Made by a program: the position numbers and the translations under genes
Assembly (NCBI GenBank): GCA_046756865.1
Contig: JBHHXE010000008.1
Location: 1-31,057 of the forward strand
DNA length: 31,057 bases
From: DUAG01 sp046756865
Lineage (GTDB): Bacteria; Nitrospirota; Nitrospiria; SBBL01; JAADHI01
Direction: 5' to 3'
Notes under the pieces: generated by a model
Seen by the model: the letters and a program-made list of their open reading frames with translations, nothing else
Told to the model about the DNA's origin: nothing
Databases searched by the model: none
In this document: positions 22,888 through 31,057 of the stretch, in pieces
How the letters are laid out: each line of letters begins with the position of its first letter
Position numbering within the stretch: position 1 is the stretch's first letter

Positions 22888-24368
22888 AGGTGAACCATTG
22901 GTTGGAATCATTCTCTGTCCTGGAGTTATCAGGGAAAACCGACCTGGAGGTTGGAGAGATTGTATCCGATTCTAAGAAGGCATCTCCAGGCTCTCTCTTT
23001 GTTGCTCTAAAGGGAACAAAGGAGGATGGACACCGTTTTATTTCCGAGGCGGTGGATAGGGGTGCAGTTGCCGTGGTTCTGGAAGAGCCCATACCGGGAG
23101 AATGGTCGAGAGAAGATCCTTCTGTGACCTATATCCGGGTTGAAGATACCCGCCGCGCGCTCTCGCATTTGGCATCTACCTTCTTCCAGAATCCAATGGC
23201 CCATCTCCGCCTGATTGGCATTACGGGAACAAATGGGAAAACGACGACCGCCTTTCTCATCCAATCCCTCCTGGAGCATGCCGGGTTGAAGACCGGACTC
23301 CTCGGGACCATTGTTTACAATCTGGGAAGGCGGACTGTTGCAGCCCAGCAGACGACACCGGGATCATTAGCCTTGCAGTCTCTTTTCTCCGAAATGCGGG
23401 CGTCTGATGTAAGCCATGTGGCGATGGAGGTTTCCTCCCATGCCCTGGACCAGGGCCGTGTCGAGGCTTGTCGTTTTGAAACATCAGTGTTTACAAATTT
23501 GAGCCAGGACCACCTCGACTACCACGGGACGATGGAGGCTTATTTTGCTTCAAAAGAGAAGCTATTTGATCAGACCGATGGAAAGCGGATTGTTAACATT
23601 GATGATCCTTGGGGGCGCGCTTTGAAAAAGCGTCTTCCCTACCGGTGCTGGGGCATTGCGATTCAGGAGAAAGCGGATTTTTACCCTGAAAAAGTTATGG
23701 CAGGCGTGGATGGCATTCATATGGCGGTTCAGACCCCCGTTGGAGAAATAGAAATCAATTCTCCGCTGGTCGGTAAGTATAATATTTATAATTTGATTGC
23801 CGCGGTGGCTGTGGGTGTTGCTGTCGGCCTGTCCAAAGACGCAATCAGTGCGGGTATTGCCGGGATGAAAGGGGTCCCGGGGCGTTTCGAGAAGCTTGAT
23901 CTGGGCCAGGATTTCATGGTCATTGTGGATTATGCGCACACACCGGATGCCCTGAAGCGGATCCTGGAGGCCGTGGCCATACTCTCTTCGGGCCAGATTA
24001 TCACTGTTTTTGGATGCGGGGGGGACCGGGACCGCGGAAAACGGGCGCAGATGGGAGAAATTTCAGCTCGCTTGAGTCATCGGACGATTATTACCTCTGA
24101 CAATCCGAGAACCGAGTCCCCGTCCCGGATTATTCAGGAGATCGAAGCGGGGATACTGGCCTTGCCGTCCGAGGTTGCGGGAGACTATGAAGTCATTCCT
24201 GACCGCCAGGAGGCCATCGCGCGTGGAATCGGTTTAGCCGGGAAAGGTGATGTGGTGGTGATTGCAGGAAAGGGACATGAGGATTACCAGATCATTGGAC
24301 GGGAGCGGATTTTTTTTGACGACCGGGAGGTGGCACGCGCACTTCTGGCGGAACGGGTTCGGGGTTGA
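22884..24368 (+). CDS. murE: UDP-MurNAc-L-Ala-D-Glu:meso-diaminopimelate ligase MurE
   Basis: This 494-residue cytoplasmic ATP-dependent ligase adds the third stem-peptide residue. The ATP loop is GTNGKT (115-120). HALDQGRVEACRFE and FTNLSQDHLDYHGTMEAY are typical of the central domain. DNPR (406-409) in the C-terminal domain is the known signature for meso-diaminopimelate, so the peptidoglycan is of the Gram-negative type rather than lysine-containing. The start is taken as GTG 22884, which overlaps the ftsI stop as GTGA; a TTG three bases before is an equally readable alternative. It ends overlapping murF by one base. Confidence 0.96.
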   Translation: MKVNHWLESFSVLELSGKTDLEVGEIVSDSKKASPGSLFVALKGTKEDGHRFISEAVDRGAVAVVLEEPIPGEWSREDPSVTYIRVEDTRRALSHLASTFFQNPMAHLRLIGITGTNGKTTTAFLIQSLLEHAGLKTGLLGTIVYNLGRRTVAAQQTTPGSLALQSLFSEMRASDVSHVAMEVSSHALDQGRVEACRFETSVFTNLSQDHLDYHGTMEAYFASKEKLFDQTDGKRIVNIDDPWGRALKKRLPYRCWGIAIQEKADFYPEKVMAGVDGIHMAVQTPVGEIEINSPLVGKYNIYNLIAAVAVGVAVGLSKDAISAGIAGMKGVPGRFEKLDLGQDFMVIVDYAHTPDALKRILEAVAILSSGQIITVFGCGGDRDRGKRAQMGEISARLSHRTIITSDNPRTESPSRIIQEIEAGILALPSEVAGDYEVIPDRQEAIARGIGLAGKGDVVVIAGKGHEDYQIIGRERIFFDDREVARALLAERVRG

Positions 24369-25813
24369 TGTGGACGATCGAAGAGATACTTCAGGGAAGC
24401 GGGGGAAGGATCCGAGGTGGCGGGACGGATGAGCTTTCCATCCGGACCTTGCGCGGGTTTTCAATCGATACCCGAACGATTCGGCGGGATGATGTTTTTA
24501 TCGCCATACAGGGGCCACATTTCGACGGCCATGACTTTGTTGCTGATGCTTTTAGAAAAGAAGGTGCCGTGGCGCTTGTCTCTCAAGCCGCTTTTAGACA
24601 AAGGGAGGCGGAATGGAGTCTACTTCGGAGGAAGCATTTTTTTGTTGTGGTGGAAGATACGCTTCAGGCACTTCAGGCGACTGCGAGGTGGCATCGCAGG
24701 CGTTTCAATATCCCGCTAATTGGCATTACCGGAAGTAATGGAAAGACGACCACGAAAGAGATGATTGCCGACATTTTGTCGCGCCGGGGGACGGTTCTTA
24801 AGAATGAAGGAAATCTGAACAACCATATCGGTCTTCCCCTTTCTCTTTTGCGCCTGCAGGAGGGGGATTGTGCGGCAGTCTTGGAGATAGGGATCAGCCG
24901 AAAGGATGAGATGAAGGAGCTTTGTGATATTGCAGCACCGACGGTGGGTTTAATCACAAATATCGGTCCAGCCCATCTGGCCGGCCTGGGAAACCTGGAG
25001 GGGGTTGCGCGTGAGAAAGGGAGGCTCTTTCAGTCGATTGGCCGATCCGGGGGGACCGCGATCATCAACTCGGATGATCCCTTTCTAAACCCTTGGACAG
25101 AAAAGTTGTCGTCGTTCTGGAGTTTCGGCCTTGCACCTTCAGCGGATGTCTCGGTAACGGACCTTGAAGAAAAAGGTGGCGGGATGACCTTTAATCTACA
25201 TTTGAACCGGGACGGACATCGTAAACAGGGCGTGACCCTTTCCGCTACGGGGCGGCATCAGGTGATGAATGCCCTCGCGGCGGCGGCAGCTTCCGCTGTC
25301 TTGGGTGTGGGGCTGAATGACATTTGTGAGGGGCTCGGGGCCTTTCGTCCCCCGGAAAATCGAGGAGAAGTGATCAAGCTGAAAGGGCTTCATGTCCTGT
25401 TCGATGCCTACAACGCCAATCCGGCTTCGGTGAGGGCGGGGTTGGAGATGCTTACTTCTTATCGTCCCGGAGTGGAAGTGGGTGCAAAGCAGGGCCGTAA
25501 GTTGGCGATTCTGGGGGATATGTATGAGTTGGGCGATATAACAGAATCGGCACATTTTGACGTTGGAAGGTGGGCCGCTGAAATGGGTCTTGATGGCCTG
25601 ATCACCGTCGGCGAGTGGGCGGAGAAGATGGCAGAAGGGGCGCGTCAGGAAGGACTCCCTGAGGCGTGCATTTCAATCCATCGGGATCTGGCGTCCGTGC
25701 AAATATTTATGCGAAAAGCCTTTCGCAAGGGAGATTGTATTTTGATCAAGGGTTCACGGGGAATGAAAATGGAAATCCTGCTGGACGCTCTTGAGTCGGA
25801 GGGATCTCACTGA
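24368..25813 (+). CDS. murF: UDP-MurNAc-tripeptide:D-Ala-D-Ala ligase MurF
   Basis: This 481-residue Mur ligase adds D-Ala-D-Ala to complete the UDP-MurNAc-pentapeptide. The ATP loop is GSNGKT (122-127), followed by TKEMIADIL. LKNEGNLNNHIGLPLSLL, EIGISRKDEM, FDAYNANPASVRAGL and LGDMYELG are MurF hallmarks. The ATG shares its A with the murE stop (TGATG). The TTG at 24365 would also fit and add one residue. The end overlaps mraY by one base in the same TGATG arrangement. Confidence 0.96.
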   Translation: MWTIEEILQGSGGRIRGGGTDELSIRTLRGFSIDTRTIRRDDVFIAIQGPHFDGHDFVADAFRKEGAVALVSQAAFRQREAEWSLLRRKHFFVVVEDTLQALQATARWHRRRFNIPLIGITGSNGKTTTKEMIADILSRRGTVLKNEGNLNNHIGLPLSLLRLQEGDCAAVLEIGISRKDEMKELCDIAAPTVGLITNIGPAHLAGLGNLEGVAREKGRLFQSIGRSGGTAIINSDDPFLNPWTEKLSSFWSFGLAPSADVSVTDLEEKGGGMTFNLHLNRDGHRKQGVTLSATGRHQVMNALAAAAASAVLGVGLNDICEGLGAFRPPENRGEVIKLKGLHVLFDAYNANPASVRAGLEMLTSYRPGVEVGAKQGRKLAILGDMYELGDITESAHFDVGRWAAEMGLDGLITVGEWAEKMAEGARQEGLPEACISIHRDLASVQIFMRKAFRKGDCILIKGSRGMKMEILLDALESEGSH

Positions 25814-26889
25814 TGTTGTACAACCTGCTTTATCCACTCCATACCGTTTATTCCTTTTTTAACGTCTTTCGTTACATTACCTTTCGGACAATCTATGCCA
25901 TCGTGACTGCACTGGTGATCTCTTTTTTGATCGGACCGTGGATCACCCGGCTTTTAACGCGGTATCAAATTGGTGAAGAGATCGGCGGTGACGGCCCGGA
26001 GTCACATAAACACAAGTCAGGAACACCCACGATGGGAGGTGTCATGATCCTCGTGGCTGTCTTGATCTCCACTGTCCTCTGGGCCGACATGACAAACAGC
26101 TATATCTGGCTGGTCATTTTTTCAACTGTCGGATTTGGCCTGATCGGGTTTAGGGATGACTATCTCAAGTGCGTGGTGAAGAACAAAAAGGGCCTGCTTC
26201 CGCGTTATAAATTTGGTTTTCAGATCCTGGCGGCACTTGTCGTTGCATTTGGGCTTTACCGCTCTGAGGCCTATTCGACAATACTATCTGTTCCCTTGTT
26301 TAAAGATCTTACTCCCGATCTCGGCATATTCTATATTCCCTTTGCCATCCTGGTGATTGTCGGCGCGTCGAACGCGGTCAATCTGACAGACGGACTGGAT
26401 GGCTTGGCGGTCGGTCCGGTGATGATGACGGCGATGGCCTATCTTATTGTTGCCTACGCGACCGGTCGGACAGATTTTTCTGAATACCTGCTCATTCCCT
26501 ACATCGAGGGTGCCGGGGAGCTGGCGGTCTTTTGTGGGGCAATTCTTGGTGCTGGGCTTGGCTTTCTCTGGTTCAATGCCTACCCGGCAGATATTTTTAT
26601 GGGGGATGTCGGGTCTCTCCCCCTGGGGGCGGCGCTTGGGACTGTTGCGGTGATATCGAAGCATGAACTGCTCCTGGTGCTCGTGGGCGGTATTTTTGTG
26701 ATTGAAGCGCTTTCAGTGATCTTTCAGGTTGTTTCGTTTAAGTCGCGGGGGAAAAGGGTTTTCCTGATGGCGCCAATACACCATCACTTTGAATTAAAGG
26801 GATGGCAGGAGCCTAAGATTGTGGTGCGGTTCTGGATTCTGGCGATTATACTGGCGTTGCTGAGTTTGAGTACGCTTAAACTGAGGTGA
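25813..26889 (+). CDS. mraY: Phospho-MurNAc-pentapeptide transferase MraY
   Basis: This 358-residue polytopic enzyme (about ten membrane helices) moves phospho-MurNAc-pentapeptide onto undecaprenyl phosphate, giving lipid I. The characteristic segments are intact: SHKHKSGTPTMGGVMI, GFRDDYLK with the catalytic Asp pair, NAVNLTDGLDGLA, FMGDVGSLPLG and the histidine loop APIHHHFELKGW. The start ATG overlaps the murF stop by one base and has GGAGGG 9 nt upstream. It precedes murD by a short gap. Confidence 0.98.
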   Translation: MLYNLLYPLHTVYSFFNVFRYITFRTIYAIVTALVISFLIGPWITRLLTRYQIGEEIGGDGPESHKHKSGTPTMGGVMILVAVLISTVLWADMTNSYIWLVIFSTVGFGLIGFRDDYLKCVVKNKKGLLPRYKFGFQILAALVVAFGLYRSEAYSTILSVPLFKDLTPDLGIFYIPFAILVIVGASNAVNLTDGLDGLAVGPVMMTAMAYLIVAYATGRTDFSEYLLIPYIEGAGELAVFCGAILGAGLGFLWFNAYPADIFMGDVGSLPLGAALGTVAVISKHELLLVLVGGIFVIEALSVIFQVVSFKSRGKRVFLMAPIHHHFELKGWQEPKIVVRFWILAIILALLSLSTLKLR

Positions 26890-26908
26890 GGTATTGAACA
26901 GGGGTAAG

Positions 26909-28243
26909 ATGATAAAAAGGGTTGCCGTTGTCGGCATGGGAAAAAGTGGTCTTGCCGCGGCCTCATTGCTCGCCGGAAAAGGGGCGGATGTTCTCGTGGT
27001 CGATGACATTCGGCAGGAGATCCCTCCTCTTTTTGACCGAGGTTCAACTTTATTCCCATCGGTTCGATTTCACCTGGGCGATTGGCGGGTGGAAGATCTT
27101 TTCTGGGCCGAGTTGATCGTTTTGAGTCCCGGGTTTCCCGTAACCAAACTTCCGATGGAGCGACTTCAGACGCTTAGGATTCCTGTGATCGGAGAACTTG
27201 AACTTGCTGCCGGATTGGTTGCTGCACCGATGATTGCGATTACCGGGACAAATGGAAAGAGCACAACCACGGCCCTTATCGGTGAGATCCTGAAAGAATG
27301 GGGGTGGAAGGTTTTTATTGGAGGTAACTTCGGCATTCCCCTTTCAGAGGCCGTGGGGCCGGATTGGGACTTTATCGTGGTCGAGGTTAGTTCTTTCCAA
27401 TTGGAGACAGTCAAGTCATTTCACCCACGCATTGCGGCCCTGCTCAATATCACGCCTGATCATTTAGACCGATATGCCGATATGCGTTCCTATCAGGAGA
27501 CAAAATGGCGGATTTTTGAGAATCAATCCGGAGGGGATCATGCGGTGATGAATCTGGATGATCCCTCGATGCTCCCTCCTTCTCCCGGGGGATCAACCAT
27601 TCATTTCAGCCGGAATTATCGGCCCAGGCGAGGTGTTTACCTGCAGGAGGGCGAAATAATTTCAAACATCTGGGGAGAGCCGGAAACGATCCTGCGAACC
27701 CGGAATCTTCTGGTTAAAGGTCCACAGCATCTTGACAATGTTATGGCGGCTTCAGCGATGGCGCTTCTCTGCGGATGTTCGGTCGAAGGTGTCCGTCAGG
27801 CGCTATGCCGTTTCAGAGGGCTTCCTCATCGCATGGAGCTTGCGGGTGAAATCTCCGGTGTGACCTATATTGATGACTCCAAGGGGACCAACGTAGGGGC
27901 GATGGCCCGTTCAATAGAAAGCCAGGTTGCTCCGGTTGTTCTGATTGCAGGCGGCAGAGATAAGGAAAGTGACTTCACGCCCTTGCAGGGAATTGTTCAG
28001 GAAAAGGTCAAGCGTCTGATCCTGCTGGGAGAGGCCAGGGAAAAATTGGCCCGATGTTTTTCACACCACCCTGCTGTTGAATGTGTTGATTCAATGAAAG
28101 AGGCCGTTGAAAGGGCTGCGTCCTGTGCGAAACCAGGAGACGTTGTTCTTTTGTCTCCGGGCTGTACAAGTTTTGACATGTTCGGCGATTATGCCCACCG
28201 AGGTGATGTTTTTAAACAGGCCGTGGCGGAGTTGTCCTGTTGA
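26909..28243 (+). CDS. murD: UDP-MurNAc-L-Ala:D-glutamate ligase MurD
   Basis: MurD adds D-glutamate as the second stem-peptide residue. The 444-residue protein opens with the Rossmann segment VAVVGMGKSGLAAA and has the ATP loop GTNGKST (113-119), VEVSSFQLE, LNITPDHLDRY and YIDDSKGTNVGA. The start is taken at ATG 26909, with AGGGG just upstream, because it gives the usual short N-terminus. A TTG at 26894, with GAGG 7 nt before it, is a credible alternative adding five residues. The stop overlaps the ftsW start as TTGA. Confidence 0.95.
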   Translation: MIKRVAVVGMGKSGLAAASLLAGKGADVLVVDDIRQEIPPLFDRGSTLFPSVRFHLGDWRVEDLFWAELIVLSPGFPVTKLPMERLQTLRIPVIGELELAAGLVAAPMIAITGTNGKSTTTALIGEILKEWGWKVFIGGNFGIPLSEAVGPDWDFIVVEVSSFQLETVKSFHPRIAALLNITPDHLDRYADMRSYQETKWRIFENQSGGDHAVMNLDDPSMLPPSPGGSTIHFSRNYRPRRGVYLQEGEIISNIWGEPETILRTRNLLVKGPQHLDNVMAASAMALLCGCSVEGVRQALCRFRGLPHRMELAGEISGVTYIDDSKGTNVGAMARSIESQVAPVVLIAGGRDKESDFTPLQGIVQEKVKRLILLGEAREKLARCFSHHPAVECVDSMKEAVERAASCAKPGDVVLLSPGCTSFDMFGDYAHRGDVFKQAVAELSC

Positions 28244-29454
28244 GATCGAACAAGAGAAAATCGGGCCGAACCTCCCTTTTCTCTGGTGGGGAGAGAAGGG
28301 AAAGCAGTCGCCGGAAAAAGCGTGATGCTTTTCGTCAAGGCGATGGGGGGCTTGTGGTTATTATCCTGATCTTGCTTTTCCTGGGCGTCATCATGATTTA
28401 TAGCGCGAGTGGGATTCTGGCAGAAAAAATTTACCAGGACTCCGCCCATTTCTTAAAAAAACAGTTTGTCTGGATAGGGCTTGGTGTGCTTTTATTTTTA
28501 ATTTCGTCAAAGCTTCCACTCAAATGGCTTCGGGCATGGATTATTCCGATGCTCTGTTGTATTATCACGCTGTTGGGGGCGGTTCTTCTCTTTGGTGTTG
28601 AAATTAACGGCTCGCAGCGGTGGCTTCAGCTTGGTAGCCTTGCCTTCCAGTCTTCTGAAGCCGCTAAGCTTTTTACGGTGATTTATCTTGCACATTATAT
28701 TGCAAAGAAAGGGAAACGGATTCGAGATTTTTCGGATGGATTGGCTCCTGCGCTGGCCGTGATTGGCCTCGTAGCCGGACTCATCCTGGTTGAGCCTGAT
28801 TTTGGAACAACGGCCATGATTGTCATCATTGCCTTTTTACTCCTCTTTCTCGGAGGGGCCTCTCCGCGACACCTGTTGCCGATCGGAGGCTTGACAATTC
28901 CCTTCTTTATTCATTGGGTGATGAAGGCTCCTTACCGCCTTCAACGGGTCAAGACTTTCTTAAACCCCTGGCAGGACCCCTCCTCCAGCGGTTTTCAGAT
29001 GATTCAGTCTTACCTGGCCTTAGGGAGTGGTGGGCTGGCCGGGACAGGTCTGGGCGAAGGAATGCAGAAGTTTTTTTTCCTGCCGGAGCCTCATACAGAT
29101 TTTATCTTTGCCGTCATCGGGGAGGAGCTCGGCTTGTTTGGCACAGTGTCGATTCTCTGCCTTTTTGTTTTTCTTTTGTGGAAGGGGACAAGAATTGCAC
29201 TGTCGGTTGATGATCCCTTCACGCGGATGCTGGCGATCGGAACGACTTTAATGGTGACACTTCCGGCTTTGATCAATATGGGTGTTGTGACCGGGCTTCT
29301 TCCGACAAAGGGACTTCCGCTTCCTTTTGTCAGTTATGGTGGCTCATCACTCCTGGTCAATAGTATTGCCGTCGGATTACTCTATAATGTTTCCAGGTTT
29401 TCCCAGGAACCCTCAATATCTCGATTACGGACCCTCGGGAGAAGGAGAGGATGA
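28240..29454 (+). CDS. ftsW: Septal peptidoglycan glycosyltransferase FtsW
   Basis: FtsW is the SEDS-family polymerase that builds septal glycan from lipid II together with FtsI. The 404-residue protein has a basic cytoplasmic tail (~1-35, RKSGR..RRESSRRKKR) and about ten membrane segments. Family marks are MIYSASG, INGSQRWLQLG, AFQSSEAAKL, EPDFGTT, PEPHTDFIFAVIGEELGL and LPFVSYGGSS. In most members the QSSE stretch reads QPSE, so the Pro is replaced by Ser here. The start is TTG, overlapping the murD stop (TTGA), with CGGAG 8 nt upstream. The end overlaps murG by 4 nt. Confidence 0.96.
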   Translation: MRSNKRKSGRTSLFSGGERRESSRRKKRDAFRQGDGGLVVIILILLFLGVIMIYSASGILAEKIYQDSAHFLKKQFVWIGLGVLLFLISSKLPLKWLRAWIIPMLCCIITLLGAVLLFGVEINGSQRWLQLGSLAFQSSEAAKLFTVIYLAHYIAKKGKRIRDFSDGLAPALAVIGLVAGLILVEPDFGTTAMIVIIAFLLLFLGGASPRHLLPIGGLTIPFFIHWVMKAPYRLQRVKTFLNPWQDPSSSGFQMIQSYLALGSGGLAGTGLGEGMQKFFFLPEPHTDFIFAVIGEELGLFGTVSILCLFVFLLWKGTRIALSVDDPFTRMLAIGTTLMVTLPALINMGVVTGLLPTKGLPLPFVSYGGSSLLVNSIAVGLLYNVSRFSQEPSISRLRTLGRRRG

Positions 29455-30545
29455 GAGTGGTCATTGCCGGTGGGGGAACAGGAGGGCATCTTTATCCGGG
29501 AATTGCTCTGGCAGAGACTTTTAAAAAATTGAAGGAGGATATGACGGTCCTCTTTATCGGGACAGCGCATGGAATGGGTCCAAAAATTATTTCTGAGAAG
29601 GGTTTCCCCTTTGAAGTGATCTCGGCGAAAGGCTTTGTCGGAAAGGGCTGGGTCTCCAGAATAAAATCGATTGGAATGATTCCGCTTGGGCTTATGCAGT
29701 CGGTTCTGATTCTGAGACGGTTTTCCCCGCAACTGGTTGTCGGGATTGGTGGATATGCTGCGGGTCCGATCCTGCTTGCCGCGGTCCTTCTCCGAATAAA
29801 GCGGGTCATCCTGGAGCCGAACCGCGTGCCTGGAATGGCGAACAAACTGATTGCCCCCTATGCTGATTTGGCCTTCGTGGCTTTCGATGAACTCCGTGAG
29901 ACCCTTGGCACCCGGGTGGTTCGATCTCTTGGCGTACCGGTCCGGCCGGAAATCACCAACGCAGAGCGTCAGGTTTCTTCATCGGCGCCGGATGCCGGAG
30001 GTGACACCTTGGTCCTCTTGATCCTGGGGGGCAGTCAGGGCGCGCATTCGATCAACCAGGCGATGATAAAAGCGCTCCCTTTGCTGGGAAAATTGAAGGA
30101 CAGGCTGTTCATCATACACCAGACTGGAAATCTTGATTGTGATGAGACCCGGGACGTTTATGCCAAGACGGGATTTAAATCGCATGTTGTGCCCTTTGTT
30201 GAAGACATGGCGGAGGCCTATGCGAAAGCTGATCTGGTGTTGAGCCGGGCCGGGGCCGGAACTCTCTCAGAATTGGCGGCAATCGGCCTGCCTTCCCTCC
30301 TGGTTCCGTTTCCATTTGCAGAGGGGCATCAGGAGAAAAATGCGGAAGCCTTTGCAGCTGCCGGCGCTTCCGAAATGATTTTGGATCGACAATTGAGTGG
30401 CATACGGCTCGCTGAGCGCCTCGAATTGCTCTTTTCAGATCCGAATAAATTGCAGGAAATGGGCACGGCGGCGCGGAGGCGAGGGCACCCTGATTCGGCG
30501 GAGAAGATTGTTAGGGAATGTTTCTGTTTACTTGGGGTTACTTAA
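29451..30545 (+). CDS. murG: Lipid II-forming GlcNAc transferase MurG
   Basis: MurG adds GlcNAc from UDP-GlcNAc to lipid I on the inner face of the membrane, making lipid II. The 364-residue GT28 protein starts with RVVIAGGGTGGHLYPG (glycine loop with His13). It contains the second glycine-rich turn ILGGSQGAHSIN and the donor-binding segment RAGAGTLSELAAIGLPS followed by PFPFAEGHQEKNAE. The ATG overlaps the ftsW stop as ATGA, with AAGGAG immediately upstream. murC follows after 13 nt. Confidence 0.98.
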   Translation: MRVVIAGGGTGGHLYPGIALAETFKKLKEDMTVLFIGTAHGMGPKIISEKGFPFEVISAKGFVGKGWVSRIKSIGMIPLGLMQSVLILRRFSPQLVVGIGGYAAGPILLAAVLLRIKRVILEPNRVPGMANKLIAPYADLAFVAFDELRETLGTRVVRSLGVPVRPEITNAERQVSSSAPDAGGDTLVLLILGGSQGAHSINQAMIKALPLLGKLKDRLFIIHQTGNLDCDETRDVYAKTGFKSHVVPFVEDMAEAYAKADLVLSRAGAGTLSELAAIGLPSLLVPFPFAEGHQEKNAEAFAAAGASEMILDRQLSGIRLAERLELLFSDPNKLQEMGTAARRRGHPDSAEKIVRECFCLLGVT

Positions 30546-30558
30546 GCCTGAGGGTGGA

Positions 30559-31057
30559 ATGTTTCAGAAGGTGCAACATATACATTTTGTCGGTATTGGC
30601 GGCGCGGGGATGAACGGCATCGCCGAAATTCTTCTGAATATGGGATTTCGGATTAGTGGATCTGACCAGGCCTCCTCTGAACAGACCCGGCGTCTGTCAA
30701 CTATGGGCGGGACTATTTTTCAAGGTCATCATCGGAAGAATATCTCGGGGGCGGAGGTGCTTGTTTACTCGTCCGCGATTCTTCCGGATAATCCTGAGGT
30801 TATTGCGGCAAAAGAGAGCAAGGTTCCCGTGATTTCTCGTGCGGAGATGCTGGCTGAGTTGATGCGGCTTCGATACGGGATTGCAGTCGCGGGTGCGCAT
30901 GGCAAAACGACAACAACCACGATGGTTGCCAGCGTGATGGCCGAAGGCGGGCTTGATCCGACAGCGGTGATCGGCGGGAAGGTGAACAGTTTTGGCGGCC
31001 ACGCGAAAAAAGGGGAGGGAGACTTCCTGGTGGCAGAAGCGGATGAGAGCGATGGCT
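30559..31057 (+). CDS. murC: UDP-MurNAc:L-alanine ligase MurC, 3'-truncated by the window end
   Basis: Only the first 166 codons are present, and the frame stays open to the last base. MurC adds L-alanine to UDP-MurNAc, the first stem-peptide step. The N-terminal Rossmann part reads HFVGIGGAGMNGIAEIL (9-25) and SGSDQA, followed by YSSAI. The ATP loop AHGKTTTTT has Lys116, followed by EADESDG at the edge. The start ATG has GAGGGTGG upstream with suitable spacing and lies 13 nt after murG. It is expected to continue into the rest of the dcw cluster. Confidence 0.95.
   Translation, partial: MFQKVQHIHFVGIGGAGMNGIAEILLNMGFRISGSDQASSEQTRRLSTMGGTIFQGHHRKNISGAEVLVYSSAILPDNPEVIAAKESKVPVISRAEMLAELMRLRYGIAVAGAHGKTTTTTMVASVMAEGGLDPTAVIGGKVNSFGGHAKKGEGDFLVAEADESDG

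Noticed and set aside
1..31057. CRISPR arrays, tRNA or rRNA genes, prophage or integrase genes
   Set aside because: No regularly spaced repeats, no tRNA- or rRNA-like stretches and no phage or integrase motifs were noticed; nearly all sequence is accounted for by coding genes.

Overview
The window is a chromosomal segment from a Gram-negative bacterium. The evidence is a MurE with the meso-diaminopimelate DNPR motif, an OmpA-family outer-membrane lipoprotein, exported FGE-fold proteins (one with heme c sites), and a complete-looking start of a division/cell-wall (dcw) cluster. The gene mix (PAS/GAF hybrid kinases, c-di-GMP enzymes, FGE-like proteins linked to c-type cytochrome motifs, a UbiC/UbiA/UbiD set) would fit a Nitrospirota-like or deltaproteobacterial lineage. 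That placement is inference from gene content only.

Layout. (1) 1-5019, plus strand: the 3' part of a hybrid histidine kinase, then a 160-bp IS5-like MITE inserted exactly at its stop codon, then a membrane-bound PAS-GAF-GGDEF-EAL protein with its own predicted promoter. (2) 5103-5143: a long hairpin between convergent genes. (3) 5152-11072, minus strand, read from 11072 downwards: ubiC, an exported FGE-fold protein without catalytic cysteines, ubiA, ubiD, an FGE-fold protein with two heme c motifs, and an OmpA-like lipoprotein. Most neighbours overlap by 4 nt or lie within 12 nt, and a TTGACA/N17/TAGGAT promoter sits just upstream of ubiC. (4) 11150-15237, minus: a small C-terminal-J-domain protein and cobalamin-dependent methionine synthase MetH. 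(5) 15335-18818, minus: an AlgJ/AlgX-like SGNH protein, an AlgI-like MBOAT acyltransferase and a zinc-ribbon methyltransferase, with a good promoter at 18937-18965. (6) 19157 to the end, plus: promoter, a three-repeat MraZ operator, then mraZ-rsmH-ftsL-ftsI-murE-murF-mraY-murD-ftsW-murG-murC (murC cut by the window edge).

How the genes work together. The dcw genes form one tightly coupled operon that makes UDP-MurNAc-pentapeptide (MurC, D, E, F), lipid I and lipid II (MraY, MurG), and the septal synthase pair FtsW/FtsI with FtsL. MraZ probably represses the operon. The ubiC-ubiA-ubiD block makes 4-hydroxybenzoate from chorismate, prenylates it and decarboxylates it, i.e. the early steps of a benzoquinone pathway. 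The unusual part is two exported FGE-fold proteins, one fused to a diheme segment, interleaved with these genes. I consider this the most interesting candidate system in the window.

No rRNA, tRNA, CRISPR array, integrase or prophage gene was seen. Several start codons were moved from the longest reading frame, and each reason is given in the entry.
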